Assembly (NCBI GenBank): GCA_019671135.1
Contig: JAHRHY010000016.1
Span: 988,501 to 1,052,500, forward strand
Source of the DNA: Linnemannia hyalina
Taxonomy: Eukaryota; Mortierellomycota; Mortierellomycetes; Mortierellales; Mortierellaceae
Reading direction: 5' to 3'
DNA length: 64,000 nt
Shown: positions 35,801-47,211 of the stretch, one piece after another
Numbering within the stretch: the stretch's first letter is position 1
How the letters are laid out: every line of letters starts with the position of its first letter
Notes under the pieces: model-generated
Seen by the model: the letters and a program-made list of their open reading frames with translations, nothing else
The model's database searches: none
Told to the model about the DNA's origin: nothing
Made by a program: the position numbers and the translations under genes

Positions 35801-36071
35801 CAATATGGTTATTGAAGATCCCAAGGCCTTCGCCCGTGCGCTGAATGAACCTCAGGATTTTTGGCGCGATCTGGAAGATATGTTCCCTCTAATGTCGGTG
35901 CTGGCTCGCGCGTATCTCTGTGTCCAGGCAACATCATCAGAATCAGAGCGTCTATTCAGCATGGCGGAGCCGCTTCTGCCAGCAAAGGGATCCAAACTTT
36001 CGTACATCAACTTTTTCAATATGCTCTTGCACAGCAGCTATGAAAATTTCATGGAATCATACGCCATCTAA
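32869..36071 (+). CDS. hAT-superfamily transposase (intact frame)
   Basis: Transposase-like protein of 991 aa from three phase-consistent exons, 32869-33153, 33237-34695 and 34840-36071. The N-terminal 430 residues are low-complexity, with an acidic run near the start and a Ser/Pro-rich region. No C2H2 or BED zinc finger is visible where hAT proteins usually carry one (VYDPVWEGFYSTLP lacks Cys/His spacing). The RNase H-like core starts near 520: TMDTWTNSTGDRRC gives the first catalytic Asp (D533), AITTDGTSKM the second (D600), and WIHCAAHSIRLC the hAT C-x2-H motif (C628, H631). The C-terminal dimerisation domain is clear (DELDKYF; LMSVLARAYLCVQATSSESE; RLFSMAEPLL). No disabling mutation seen. 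No terminal inverted repeats or 8-bp target duplication found by eye. Could be a recent element or a domesticated gene. Confidence 0.85.
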
Positions 36072-36349
36072 CAACCAACAAAGGAAAACACTCTAACGCC
36101 AACAACAAACTACACAACGGCAAAAACAACACCACAATACCACTCGCACAGTGTGTTTAGACATTACTTTTTTTTCATTATATAACTTTCTGTTTTTTCA
36201 ACATATTCTTTTTTATCCTCAACCAATCACTTTTTTCCAGTACCCTATTTCATTGTCTTTTGTTTCTATTTCTGCTTTTGAAAGTCCTGAACTTTTACCT
36301 TTGATGACTTTTACGAAGCATAAGTCTCATTGTCTTCTACCATGTCCAA

Positions 36350-36350
<1 letters not shown>

Positions 36351-36386
<36 letters not shown>
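36351..36386. repeat. (TA)n(TG)n microsatellite
   Basis: Five TA units followed by 13 TG units, 280 nt after the hAT stop codon. The stretch from here to 36956 shows no gene. Confidence 0.95.
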
Positions 36387-36956
36387 ACACTTTAATTATT
36401 TTTTTTGAACCGACGAAAGCTCCCTTAATACACCGCCCCCAGTTGGGATCTCCACTTTCCGGTTGATCGTTCCTCACCCTATCAACACTTTGAACAAGTT
36501 CTGGTCAAGATTACCGAACGACAAGCCCCCAGAACAACTCTTTTTCATCTCTTACGCCCCCCTGTGGTGTACTATGATGTCACTAGAGTCACTTGTAGGC
36601 CTCGTCAACCACAGCAACCATTCGCCTCCCCAGTGGCGAATCAACGGCGCTGCCCAGAACTCGTCTGATTTCGCGAGAGCATTTCAAGTGTAAGGCGGGT
36701 ACGCCTATGAGCCCTAACGAGATATGTGAAGGTGTGGTAGATGTTAGATCTTGGGAGGGAGGAGAAAGAAAGTAGACATAGAGAATGACAATAATACGCA
36801 TATCCTTAATGCTCAACGATCTTTGCCCTGTTGAAAACAAGAGAGTTGACTTGCTCCACCCCTCGCACCTAAATACGATGGATCGTTACGGATTTTTCAC
36901 ATCGTAATTTTATTTTTTAGTTGAAGCAAAACCATATCCCTCAAGGCCTACAATTC

Positions 36957-38086
36957 TCACTTAGCACCCTTGTGTCCCCAGTCGGCAACCTTTAAGAACC
37001 ACCCCGTGGCCTTTGTATAATCCTGGGTAACACCTTGGCCGTTGTTATAAAGTACGCCGATGTCGTATTGCGCTGCAGTATATCCTTGCTGAGCGGCCTT
37101 GAGGTACCATTCCATTGCCTGTGCGTAGTCTTGGAGCACACCTTGGCCGTGGTTGTAGAGAACTCCGACATTTTGACGAGCGACAGCATATCCTTGTTCG
37201 GCAGCCTTGAGGCACCAATCCATGGCGGCCTGATAGTCATGCGGAACCCCCTTGCCATCCCTGTACATGTCGCCAAGCGCGACCTGGGCATACTTGTCCC
37301 CAAGGCTGGCACTGATGCTCGTCTGGGCCACATCCATCTCCATGGGCACATCGGTTGTCGCGATGTGAGGTCTTCGCAGCTGAGGTCTGTTGTTGCTGTC
37401 AAGACGAGGAGTGGTTGGAGAATACTTGACCACTGGTGTTCGATCGTCCAACACTGCTTGCGGACCTCGAGCTGACGGGAATGCAAGGGGTTTGTTAATA
37501 TGAGTGTAGTTTTCCATCTTCGTTTCTACAACACCGTAGACTGGGTTCCGTCGGGCAGCTGATGTTGCAGTAGAAGGGGCACTGGATGAGGGCGTTGAGT
37601 TGGGCGTGGATGTCGCAGTCGTAGTAATGGGCGTCGACGTAGCAATAGGTGTTGAGATGGCATCCTGGGATGCAACCTTGACCATTATCGTGCCGTCGTC
37701 CTGCGGTGGTACAGGCTGAAGCTCCAGCTGTCGGGGCTAAGGAAAAGCGACCCGCACATTGTCGGTCACTGGAGTATCTACGATCACATCCAAGACAATG
37801 TTCGGCACGGCGGCGATCCTGCGAGGCTGAAGACTAATGATTTGTGTTCATTTTCCAAGCAGACAACATTAGTGTGCGTGTCGTTCTTGTACACTCCGCA
37901 AGTGCTTCTCCCACGATAAGTTGCAAATGGCCACATTATGCACATACATTGTGAAATCTTTGCCTTTCAGGAACGGGACAACCCATGTCTCGGGATCGGG
38001 GTGAGTCTCGACATGGTATATCTCGTCGGGTGTGGCAGGGGTACCGGCGTTGGGTGGGATGCTCTTGTCAAACCTGATCGAATTGC
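36957..38086 (-). CDS. Sel1-repeat protein with Mortierella-type N-terminal domain
   Basis: Exons (minus) 38086-37948, 37833 to about 37740, and 37736-36957 (or an upstream variant). The N-terminal part reads DEIYHVETHPDPETWVVPFL, then LQPRRIAAVPNIVLDVIV, a domain I recall from expanded Mortierella Sel1 families. A Thr/Ser/Pro-rich linker follows, then at least three Sel1/TPR-like repeats: AQVALGDMYRDGKGVPHDYQ, VARQNVGVLYNHGQGV, AAQYDIGVLYNNGQGV. Such proteins are scaffolds; no ligand can be inferred. An in-frame TAG (37739-37737) interrupts the join between the domain and the linker. It is avoided only if GTAGAT..CCTTAG (45 nt, 37781-37737) is spliced. The initiating exon upstream of 38086 was not found. 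Confidence 0.6.
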
Positions 38087-39760
38087 CTGTACACTCACTT
38101 GAGGATAATCCTCTTGTAGGATATTATTTTTGTGCGTGTTGAGTATGTATGTGGGTGAGGAGAGCGAAGAAGTGTAGGACTAGATGGTGTTTACGGCCTG
38201 CGAGGGAGATGTGAATGATGATGGTGATGACCTTGAGAAGGAAGCGGATGCTGATGACGTTGGGAGAGGGGTGAATGAGTGAAAAGAGTAAAAGAATGAA
38301 GTGAAGGGGTGATGTAGGGACAGAAAAAGATGGAACAGGGGGAAAAAAGGAGGAGAGAAGAAAAAGTCGAATACTCGCCATTGAAAGGATGTACTGACTG
38401 AACCAATGGAGCACTCTTTAAACAACAACGCTTTGGGTCTATTCTGCATGCATTCATGCAGGCTGTAAACAAAAAAAAAAAGTGATTAACGCGCTTGCAA
38501 GGAAATTCATGAGGATGGCTTCCGACCAGTAGAAATGAATGCGCCAAAGCAGTAAGGGCAAAATAGTCTCAGAGACATAGTAATTATCTCTTGCGAATCA
38601 CGACCAGCGGTGCGAAGCGGACAGTCCTTCGTCCCTTCTGTGCACACAGATATTAGCTTTGTCTCTCGTGCTGATCATATTTTATCGTCTTTCTCTTTAT
38701 TTATTCCGACTAAGGAACAGAGCAAGAACTATCTGCCATGCACACAAAGGAAGAAAATCAAAAGGGTAGACGAGTCACCAACTTCTACTGTTCGTTGTGT
38801 CATCTTTCTGTGAACCCAACTTCTGCACTTCGCTCCCTCTCGCGTTATGGTTCCATGTTTTCTTTGCCACTCTCTCCTTTTGTAACTGGAGAAATGAAAT
38901 AAAACCAATTGATGATTGTGCCTGGATTTTACCAAGTGGTCGTGCTTGAATTTTCGAGAGATAACGCATGGGCCATTCATAACGCGTAAAAGGACAAAAA
39001 GACTCTAATGCGAAAGTGGATGGTAGGAGTGCATGACCCATTGTGCCATGAAACCATGGATGCAAAAATAGAGAAACAATACAGCTCTTTTGTTTTTGCT
39101 TGCCATGACCCCTCCATCCCCTCTCCCACCATGTCCTAAACTTCTCTCCCTCTCGCACTCTCTTCTAACGGACTGGGGGTGCTTCCATTCCAGTAAAGCT
39201 CCGGCACTGTTGTTTTGTCAGTGATGTCAAGAACAATGGAATCTCTTTTAATGTTTGCATGGTTCAAGAAAAAGAAAACGTCGATCACACAATGGAACAA
39301 GGACTTTGGCAAGATTCGGTTTGATGTGGCGCATGGTCGAGGCGACAAATGCACATTCTCCAGCAGTTCACCGAATAACATTCCTTATATTTTTCAATTC
39401 AGTGGAAAAGATGTGCATTTTCCTATGAAAAGTGCATTATTCTGCAAAAAGATGTAGTCCTGGTGCATGCATGCTGCTGGAACATTGATCAATGGTGGCC
39501 GTCCTAGAGTCTAATTTTTTTTCCCTCCATGTCTCTATCCTCACTCTTCCTAGGCCCTGATGTATCACTCACCAACATCACGTCCAAGTGACACGCTTCT
39601 GTAGTGGTAACTAAGTAGTGAACGCGTAACCTATCCTTGTAGTTTCATGTTGTTTATTACTGTGGTTTCATTGTGGACGCGTTATGTACAGAACAGCAAA
39701 AACGACCCAACTACGCTTGCTAGCAAAGAATAAAAAATGAAATATATTCCGCCAACCTGC
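38087..39760. other. Intergenic, no gene recognised
   Basis: On the minus strand 38210-38370 is C/T-rich, as expected for the leader of the Sel1 gene. 38600-39760 contains chance ORFs of 60-130 codons without domains or codon structure. The 3' flank of malate dehydrogenase occupies the right end. Confidence 0.45.
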
Positions 39761-41595
39761 TTAGATCTTGGGTGCGTCGGTGATGAAGGAAGTTCCCTTG
39801 GTAATGTTGACCTTGAGCTCAGGAACAGCCGCGTCCAAGAGCGTCTGCTCGTAGGCAGACAACTCGGGCAAGGGTCGGATTTTGCTCACTCCCTCGCGTC
39901 CGAATTCGACATCCTGTGCAAAGTATTCCAGCTGAGTCTTGGCCCGGAAGGCAGCCGTTCCTTCCTCGTCTGCATGCAAGTTGACATACGTCGACTCGAC
40001 CAACCCTGTCTTGCCGGCCACAGTAGCCTCGAGGATCGCTTGTGTGAATCGTGCTCCTGCGAAGGCCATTGACAATGTTGCGGATCCTGCACCGTCTTTG
40101 GCCTTGACTACTTCGTCTCCTCCATACTGGATGCGGTGGGTCAACAGGTCGAGCTGGTCCTTGGTGAACTTTTGTCCAGGGATCTGAGAGAGGACGGGGA
40201 CGATTGTGATGCCACTGTGTCCGCCAATGACTGTGACGCGTGTGCTTTTGGGGTCGATCGAGTTGTCGAGTTCATAGACGAAGCGCGATGAGCGAACCAC
40301 ATCCAGTGTGCTGATACCAAACACCCTATTGTCATGGAAGTAAGATACAGGGAGAGAGGGAAAATAAAGTTTAGTATAAAACGTTTCTCCTTTCTTAGTT
40401 GCCTACCTTATCGCGCATATTTCTACATCCCCCTGGTTACAATCATGTTGAGAGCCCTCTCTCTTCTTCCCTTCTTCCATTGTGTGAAGTCCTCATCTCA
40501 ATCATTTTTTTATCGCGATAGAAGAGAGAGAAAATGAAGGGGGAGACCAACGTGTCGACAGGGAGATTCGATAACAAAGGAAGAATAAAAAATGCCGAGA
40601 TCATCATCCATTGTTTGTTTACCTCCTGGGGTCAAATGCGCCATGCTTCTTGAGGACCTCTGCGACGATGGGGACGGTCGAGTTGACGGGGTTGGAGATG
40701 ACAAGGACAAAGGCAGTAGGGCAGTTCCTTGCGATACCTTCGGACAGATCACGGATAATGCCAGCATTGATCTACATCAAGAAAGAAGAAGGGTCAGAGG
40801 TGAGTATCAAGGAGAAAGATACCTGCTTCGGATCTTATTATTCAGACGCGAGAAAAAGTAAGAGAATGGTGTGCGAAAAGCACTCATTCGTGATTGTATT
40901 TCTCATCCCTTTTCCTCGGCCGCGTCAGTTTCCCTTTCTCCCTCCTGCATTTTCATCTCCCACTACATCCACACACTCCGATTATTCAGATAAGAAAACT
41001 AGCACGAGAAGTGCAAAACCCTCTTTCATTACTCTTCGATGACGACTTCATTTCTCTCATCCCTTTCCACGTTCACATCCACACCGCGTCACTCTCTTCC
41101 GCTCTCCCTGTTCATTGCCAACCACCACAATTCACACACTCAATATGAATCAAATCACAGAAGAAAAAAAAATACCTTGAAGAGGTCATCACGAGTCATG
41201 CCGGGTTTACGGGGCACACCAGCAGGGATGACAACAGTATGTGCTCCCACGAGGGCCTCGTCTATGGCCTCCTTGCCATAGCCTGTAACAGTCGAGCGGG
41301 TGTTGATGTGCGAGAGATCTGCGGCGACTCCGGGGGCGTTGACGACGTCGTAGAGGGCGAGGTGGGTGATGTGTTCTGACTGCTTCAAGAGGAGCGAGAG
41401 GGGTTGACCAATACCGCCAGCGGCACCGCAAACAACGACTATGAAGATATGGTTGAGAGAAAGAGAGAGAGTGGAGAGGTGGGTTAGTAGGAGGATAGTA
41501 AGGTATGGCGTTGTATTGGGCGTATGTGACTCGGTGTAAACAGGCGGTGTTGTTTGTTGAAGCAGTTGGTGTTACTGTTGTTTACCTTTGACCAT
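39761..41595 (-). CDS. MDH: NAD-dependent malate dehydrogenase
   Basis: Interconverts malate and oxaloacetate with NAD+/NADH. Exons (minus) 41595-41586, 41438-41176, 40771-40623 and 40325-39761 are phase-consistent, 328 aa. The start [20 protein letters not shown] carries the dinucleotide motif GAAGGIG. Substrate-binding signatures follow: [17 protein letters not shown] (Arg pair on the mobile loop), [32 protein letters not shown] (catalytic Asp) and [16 protein letters not shown] (catalytic His). There is no N-terminal mitochondrial presequence and no C-terminal peroxisomal SKL-type tripeptide (ends DAPKI), so the cytosolic form is most likely, although the fold is of the mitochondrial/bacterial-like class common in fungi. 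The first exon is only 10 nt (ATG GTC AAA G). Confidence 0.95.
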
Positions 41596-42365
41596 GTTGA
41601 TATTATATGTATGTTAGAGGGAGTGCGTGTATGTTTTGTTGAGAGGAGAAAGAGAAGAGGAAGAAATAAGAAAAGAGAGAGAGAAAGAGAGAAAGGAATG
41701 AGTGGAATGAGAGACAAAGAGAGATGGAATGAAGACAGGAAAAAGAAAAAAGAAAAAGTCTTGCTAACATCCTCGCCACCCCTTTTTGCCGAGAGGGGGA
41801 GACGAGGGGGGGAGATGATGATAGATACGATACAGATAGATTGAGTCGTGATAGATAGACCCAGTCTGCGTAACAAGCACAACAACATGCACGACGATAA
41901 GACATGTTGTATGCTATTACTGTTGTTGATGTGATCGCGTACGACGACAGAAACGCCCTTCTTACCTGCTCTTTTGTCCACTTGGATAAGGGACGCACAA
42001 TTAAAGCCCTCACTCACGTCGTGGCGTCAACACCGAGCAATGGAAGCCTTACCCTCTTCTCAATAATTCATCATCCAGCCCCTCTGGGGTTGGTTGAGCT
42101 ATACTGTATTCGCATATCAGTATTCAATCCAACTCAGTCACCATCCAATCACATTGCACACGGACAAAAAAAAAAAAAAAAAAAAAATATTGGGTGGATC
42201 TTCTCAATTGCGAGGAGACAGAGCAACCACTTTTGTGGGGCGAAAACCATCTCCTCAACATGGTCGCCCCATCGTCATTCCGAACCTTCTACACCCGCTA
42301 TTTCTCACTGAACCCTTTTGCCCTGACTCCACCTTCTTTTTTTTTTTTTTTTTTTTGGACCACCA

Positions 42366-42406
<41 letters not shown>

Positions 42407-42771
42407 TGGCTGCCCTCGGCTCTCTCCTTCTCAATTGCTTCTCTCCTTCTCAATTGCTTCCCCCCTTCTCTTTTCCTTCTTCTTCATCCCATGAACTAGA
42501 AAGGCAGGGGTAAACACCTGTCACAATCCACCCAGCAACTGAAAATAGGCATTATCGTTGATTCTGTCCAACAACCCAACTCCGACCTTGTGGTGGTATA
42601 TGGTGTCCATGTGCACTTTTTGTTAGCTCAGAAGATAAAGAGTAATGAAATGACGCATTTGGCTTATCGGTAGGGGGTCTTCTATGATGTTTTAACTATT
42701 CTACAAACGACCGACGCCCGATACTCATCGTGCCCAACGACTTGTCTACCCTACCTCGCTCACTTTTTTTT
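41596..42771. other. Intergenic with simple repeats
   Basis: C/T-rich (minus) leader of MDH at 41600-41770, an A22 tract at 42166-42187, a T20 tract at 42337-42356, (AC)n at 42369-42402 and a two-copy direct repeat TCTCCTTCTCAATTGCTTC at about 42421-42459. No coding pattern. Confidence 0.5.
42369..42402. repeat. (AC)n microsatellite
   Basis: About 17 AC units. Confidence 0.95.
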
Positions 42772-44765
42772 TCAGTACTTGGGAAAGTCTGGGTCAATGG
42801 TATTGGACCACCTCTCTAATCCACCCACAATATCCTTGACCTCCCCCGTGGTGATCCCATTCTCCTGCAATATCCTGACCGCTGGTTGCGAGTCGTTACC
42901 ACGACGACACACTACATAAACTGGCCGATCGTTGTGTCCGTCTAGCCTGGCCTTAACCTTTTCCAACTCGTTCGGGAGTGCCTTCAAGGGGATGTTGAGG
43001 GACGAAGGGAGGCTGCAGATATCAAACTGCACCTTCTCGCGAACATCCAAAAGTAAATGCGGTACACTGTCCTTCAACAACTCCTTATAACTCTACACCA
43101 AATTCAAAAAAAAAGAAAGACCAATTGGGTATATTCAGTAAGCATACCATTCAAACAAGAAAACATTTTCTGACGCGTAGAGTCATACCTGACACGTTAT
43201 CCGTTCATTATAAGGGATCAAGAACAAGTCTGGTGTCTTGTCGGTTGCACTGCTGCCACAGAACCGGACATAATCGATGAGCTTGGTAATTGTTGGAGCG
43301 TCCCCACACATGATACAGTCGGGTTTGCGCTTCCGCAGCTTGATGGTCCTGAACATGGTTGAGGAGTTTGCTGAGAACAGTGTCATTGTCGGCGGATCCT
43401 CCTCTACAAAACATTTGTGATGAGAAGTGGTGAGAAGTAGTGAGTAATCGGGATCAGTCGCGGTTCTACCTGAACAAGGTTTTTGTATCGCATAGAGTCC
43501 ATGAAAGAAAAAAAGAATGTCCAAACGGATTAAACATACTGTTGAGTCCGGTGGCAATCTTGATCGCCTCCAGCGCTTGAAGGCATCCAATGATCCCGGG
43601 GACTATCATGTGCATACAACAAGGAGTAAAAATATGTTAGTTTAGGCTTTGGTCAGACAAAAAAACAAATTATTCTCCTAAATAATCGTCACTTGACTAA
43701 CCGACGCCAAGAACGCCACCATCAGAGCAATTGGTCACAGTCTCGGAGGGAGGTGGGGTCGGGAACAAACACCGGTAACAAGGCCCACCACCGTAATTGT
43801 AAATCGTCAATTGTCCATCCAATCGCAAGGCCGATCCAGAGACAAGGGGCTTCTGACCCAACACGCTGGCGTCGTTCAACAGATACCGCGTCGCCACATT
43901 GTCTGTCGCGTCAATGATGATGTCGTAGGCGTTGACGATCTCCTGTGCGTTCGAGCTCTCGAGTACCAGTTCATGGACGACTACTTCGCAATGTGGGTTC
44001 AACCTAAAAGCACGCACAAAAAAAGCAGTGAGTAGGTTAGCCATTCCGGTTGTGTGCATCGTTTTCTGAGAAATTTATTCATTTCTCGTGCGCAGTTCAT
44101 GTCAGTTTCACTCCACACTTACAGTTGGATCGAGAGCGCTGCGGATCGAGCTTTGGACATGCCCTGTCTGGCCTCATTATGAATCACCTGTCGATGCAAG
44201 TTCGAGATATCGACCGTGTCGTGATCCACAATCCCCAGTCGCCCGACTCCTGCAGCTCCCAGGTACAATGCACATGATGCTCCCAGTCCTCCTGCACCGA
44301 CTACCAGCATTGAGCAGTTCCTGAGATCCATTTGTGCTATGTAGTAGAGAAAGGGGAATAAACAACGATCGTGAGTTGTCTGTCCACGACTGTGCGAAGG
44401 ATGCTATAGGGTGGTAGAAAAACAAGAGCATTCAACGAGGGATAATAACGATCACAGTACAGAAAACTGAACAAAGTGGATGGAATCGTACCTTGGATAC
44501 CGAAGCCAGGCAGGATCAACTGACGGCCATAGCGAGCAATCTCAGGGTTGGTCAATGCAGCAACCTTCTCGAACGGTGTGAACGCAGAAGAGGGTGTTGC
44601 ACCTCGAGAGTCATTCGTGACTGTGTCTCCACTGCTTGGAACGGCAATGCTCTGCTCAAGACGCAATGCGCGGACCTCCTGTTCGAGGGCTGCCTTTTCT
44701 TGCTCGAGGTGCTTGACCTTGACTTCGAGGGATTCTATTGTCATTGTTGCTGTGGGCGTCGACAT
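42772..44765 (-). CDS. UBA4: Uba4/MOCS3: E1-like adenylyltransferase and sulfurtransferase
   Basis: Activates the ubiquitin-like sulfur carrier Urm1 (and the MoaD/MOCS2A-type carrier where present) by adenylation, then thiocarboxylation, feeding tRNA wobble-uridine thiolation. Exons (minus) 44765-44492, 44336-44123, 44003-43702, 43602-43540, 43403-43189 and 43092-42772 are phase-consistent, 462 aa. Residues 8-43 form a coiled coil ([20 protein letters not shown]). The ThiF domain starts with [12 protein letters not shown], and GAGGLG at 105-110 binds ATP. The zinc pairs are C238/C241 and C314/C317. The E1-type Cys is C255 in [10 protein letters not shown]. The C-terminal rhodanese domain has its active Cys at 418 in VVCRRGNDS. 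Order, length and all catalytic residues are intact. Confidence 0.95.
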
Positions 44766-45059
44766 GTCTTTTTGTCCTCGTAGTGATTGTGTAGAATGAA
44801 AGAAAGAAATGAACCAGAAGAATAGAAAGGAAGGCATCCCATTTTTTTTGTTCGTGAAGGCGTTCTGGCAGAGCCAACTCCACTGTTTTTTTTGACGAAA
44901 ACATAATTCGTGCCAGTTAAGGGGCCTGGGTCTGATCCACCCCACTTTTCACCTTTTCACGAATACGAAAGTACGCTGAACACTCACGAAAGACACGCTT
45001 TCCAGCTACCACAAAGAAACACGCACAGAGACGCGACAGAGAAATATTTACAATGTTTT

Positions 45060-47211
45060 TTATTTTCTTCCACGGCCGGACCCTGAGGATGAGCTCTCAC
45101 CGCCGAGAATAAGCTCCTCACCGTGGGAAATAGCGCGCTTCTTGTAGGCCTTGGCGCCATCAGAATGATAGTTCGCAAGTGCAAACTCGAGCTGGTTGCG
45201 GATCTTGAGCGCCGTCTTCAGCTCCTGGGTCAGATTCACGCCATTGACAATCTTGTCGTCCTTGCCGTTACCACCAGGTTGCGTTTCATCATTGCTCCAC
45301 TCCTCAGTACCGCTGCTACTTTGAGAAAGTTTTCCGTCGGGCCCATGGAGCACTTCGGAGTAGGCCTTGACGGCCGCCCGAGCAATGTCGAGGTTCGCCC
45401 TTGGGAACTCGCGGCTCTTGATGACATTCTGCCACTGGCTCTCCTGCAGGATCTCGAGCGCCTCTGTAAGGTGGTTCGACCGAACGGCCACCCGGAGTGT
45501 CGTGGCCAGAGTCCAAGCGTCGTGGGAGATCTCGCCTGTCGAGCCCTGACCCTTCTGGCTCCTCTTCTTGAACTCGTTGTACATCCCAAACGTCCTGCTC
45601 CAGTCGTTAGCCTCGAAAGCAGTCTGGAGCCCTTGCTTCCATGAGGCACGGGTATGTTCCTGACCCAACGCTTCAACCTCGTCAAAAGTCCTGAAGGCTC
45701 CGTTGTAATCCTTGACTGCGGTTTGGAGACGCATGTAGGTCGTCAGGTTACGGTTGTTGGGCTCGAATTCCGGAAATTTTTCACGGATGAACTTCATGTA
45801 CCGGATCCCCCGCTCGAATTCCCCGAGTTGAAAACTGGTCGCCATGACCAGCTCCAACATCTCGGGTCGCGGGTCATCTGCCTTGGCGTACTCGGCTCCC
45901 TTGCCGATGGTGAGACCCTTATTCGAGGCCGATTCGTCCAAAGCAACGGACGACGTCTTGCTGGGTCCGCCCTGGTGTCGCACATGTCCGTATCCTCCAG
46001 CCCCTCCAGCAGTAAATCCTGCAGGAACAACAGACGTTGCTCCCAATGGTGTTGGCGATCCAGTCTGCATCCCGTAGTAAGACTCAAACAGGCGGTAGCC
46101 TCTCCTGACATAGTCCGGGTTGTGCGCCTCTTTGCACGCCGTCAGAATGGCACCCAGCATCCCTGTATCCATGGCATCTCCATCCTCTCGACGGATATTG
46201 GTTGTGTTCAAGTACTCGACCCAAACTCTCCATGCCCTCTCGAATGCTCGGTCGCCTCCGATACGTCCATAGGACTTGATAAGGGTCCCGTAGGTGACGA
46301 CTGTGGGTGCGTCGGGTCCCTTCTTGGCCATGTCGTTGTAGACCTGTTCGATGCCCTCGATGTTGTTGCCGAGACGTTGATACATCCGGATCATGGAGTT
46401 TGCCTGTTCCACAGTGGGTGGGTGGTTGTACTGTGATTTGAGGCGGCTGTAGAGGGATTGTGCGGCGGTAGTGTGTGAGGAAGAGAAGGCGAACGTTGCG
46501 AGTCCTCGGAGGAGGACCGTGTATGTGTCTGACTGAACTGATAGCCCGCGTTTCTCCATCTAATTACCAAGAGGAGAAGGTTGTCAGTCGATTGCTCACT
46601 CAAATGTTGTCTTCCAATTGTCAAGTCTTTCAGCGCAACGAAACAAATTTTACCTCTATGATGAGGGGCTCGATGTTGTAGACCTGGTTTTGCTTAAGGT
46701 ATTCGTTCAAGATCCGTCCAAGCATGAAGTCCCAGTCCCGCTGGTACCGCGCCTCCATGACATGATCCAGCACTTGCTGCGGTGTGCGGTTTTTTTGAAC
46801 ATATTTAGCAAAGTCCTTGGTGATCAGTAGGTGCTTGTTGGGAAGACCTTGGGTTGTTGAAGCCGTCGACCCTGGGGCGACTGCTCTCGTGGGTGAGGAT
46901 CTCCTTGAATATGATGATGATGATGGTGATGATGATTTCGATACTGATGTTGGCGGAGGGAATGGGGGTGTGGTATCATCGATATTGGTGCCTCCGACAA
47001 AGGCAGAGACAAACTCCTTCCGAGGGTAATGAGGAGACGAGGTTGTGCGACGAGGGGTAGTGCGTGAGGCGGGTGGTGTTGTTCTGATCGGAGTGTCGAG
47101 GGAGGAGGCGAATCGGGTGCTGAGTGATGTTGATGTCTGTTGAGTCCTTGTCAGGGCGAGGTTCCGTATCCGGAGGCCGAGGTTGGGAGATGTCCGAAGT
47201 AGTGCCGCCAT
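45060..47211 (-). CDS. Mitochondrial pentatricopeptide-repeat protein
   Basis: Two exons (minus 47211-46654 and 46559-45060, 94-nt intron) give 685 aa. The N-terminus is Arg/Ser/Thr-rich and lacks acidic residues (MAALLRTSPNLGLRIRNLAL...), a typical mitochondrial presequence, followed by a Ser/Pro-rich linker. From residue 130 the sequence is helical with PPR-like pairs, for example DTYTVLLRGLATFA, VTYGTLIKSYGRIGGDRAFE and LGAILTACKEAHNPDYVRRG. Later repeats are weak. The tail is Ser/Gly/Arg-rich. Such proteins bind organellar RNA; candidate roles are mitoribosome assembly or intron/mRNA stability (Ccm1/Dmr1-like), but I cannot assign an ortholog. It lies upstream of UBA4 on the same strand, 294 nt away, with C/T-rich UBA4 leader sequence between. 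Confidence 0.7.

Noticed and set aside
32803..36386. (AC)n and (TG)n as terminal inverted repeats of the hAT element
   Set aside because: Dinucleotide tracts are common in this window and no flanking duplication was found, so coincidence is likely.
36387..36956. Plus-strand ORF at about 36463-36693
   Set aside because: No start context, domain or homology; next to a microsatellite.
45123..46436. Long plus-strand ORFs opposite the PPR gene
   Set aside because: Antisense shadows of a clear minus-strand coding sequence.
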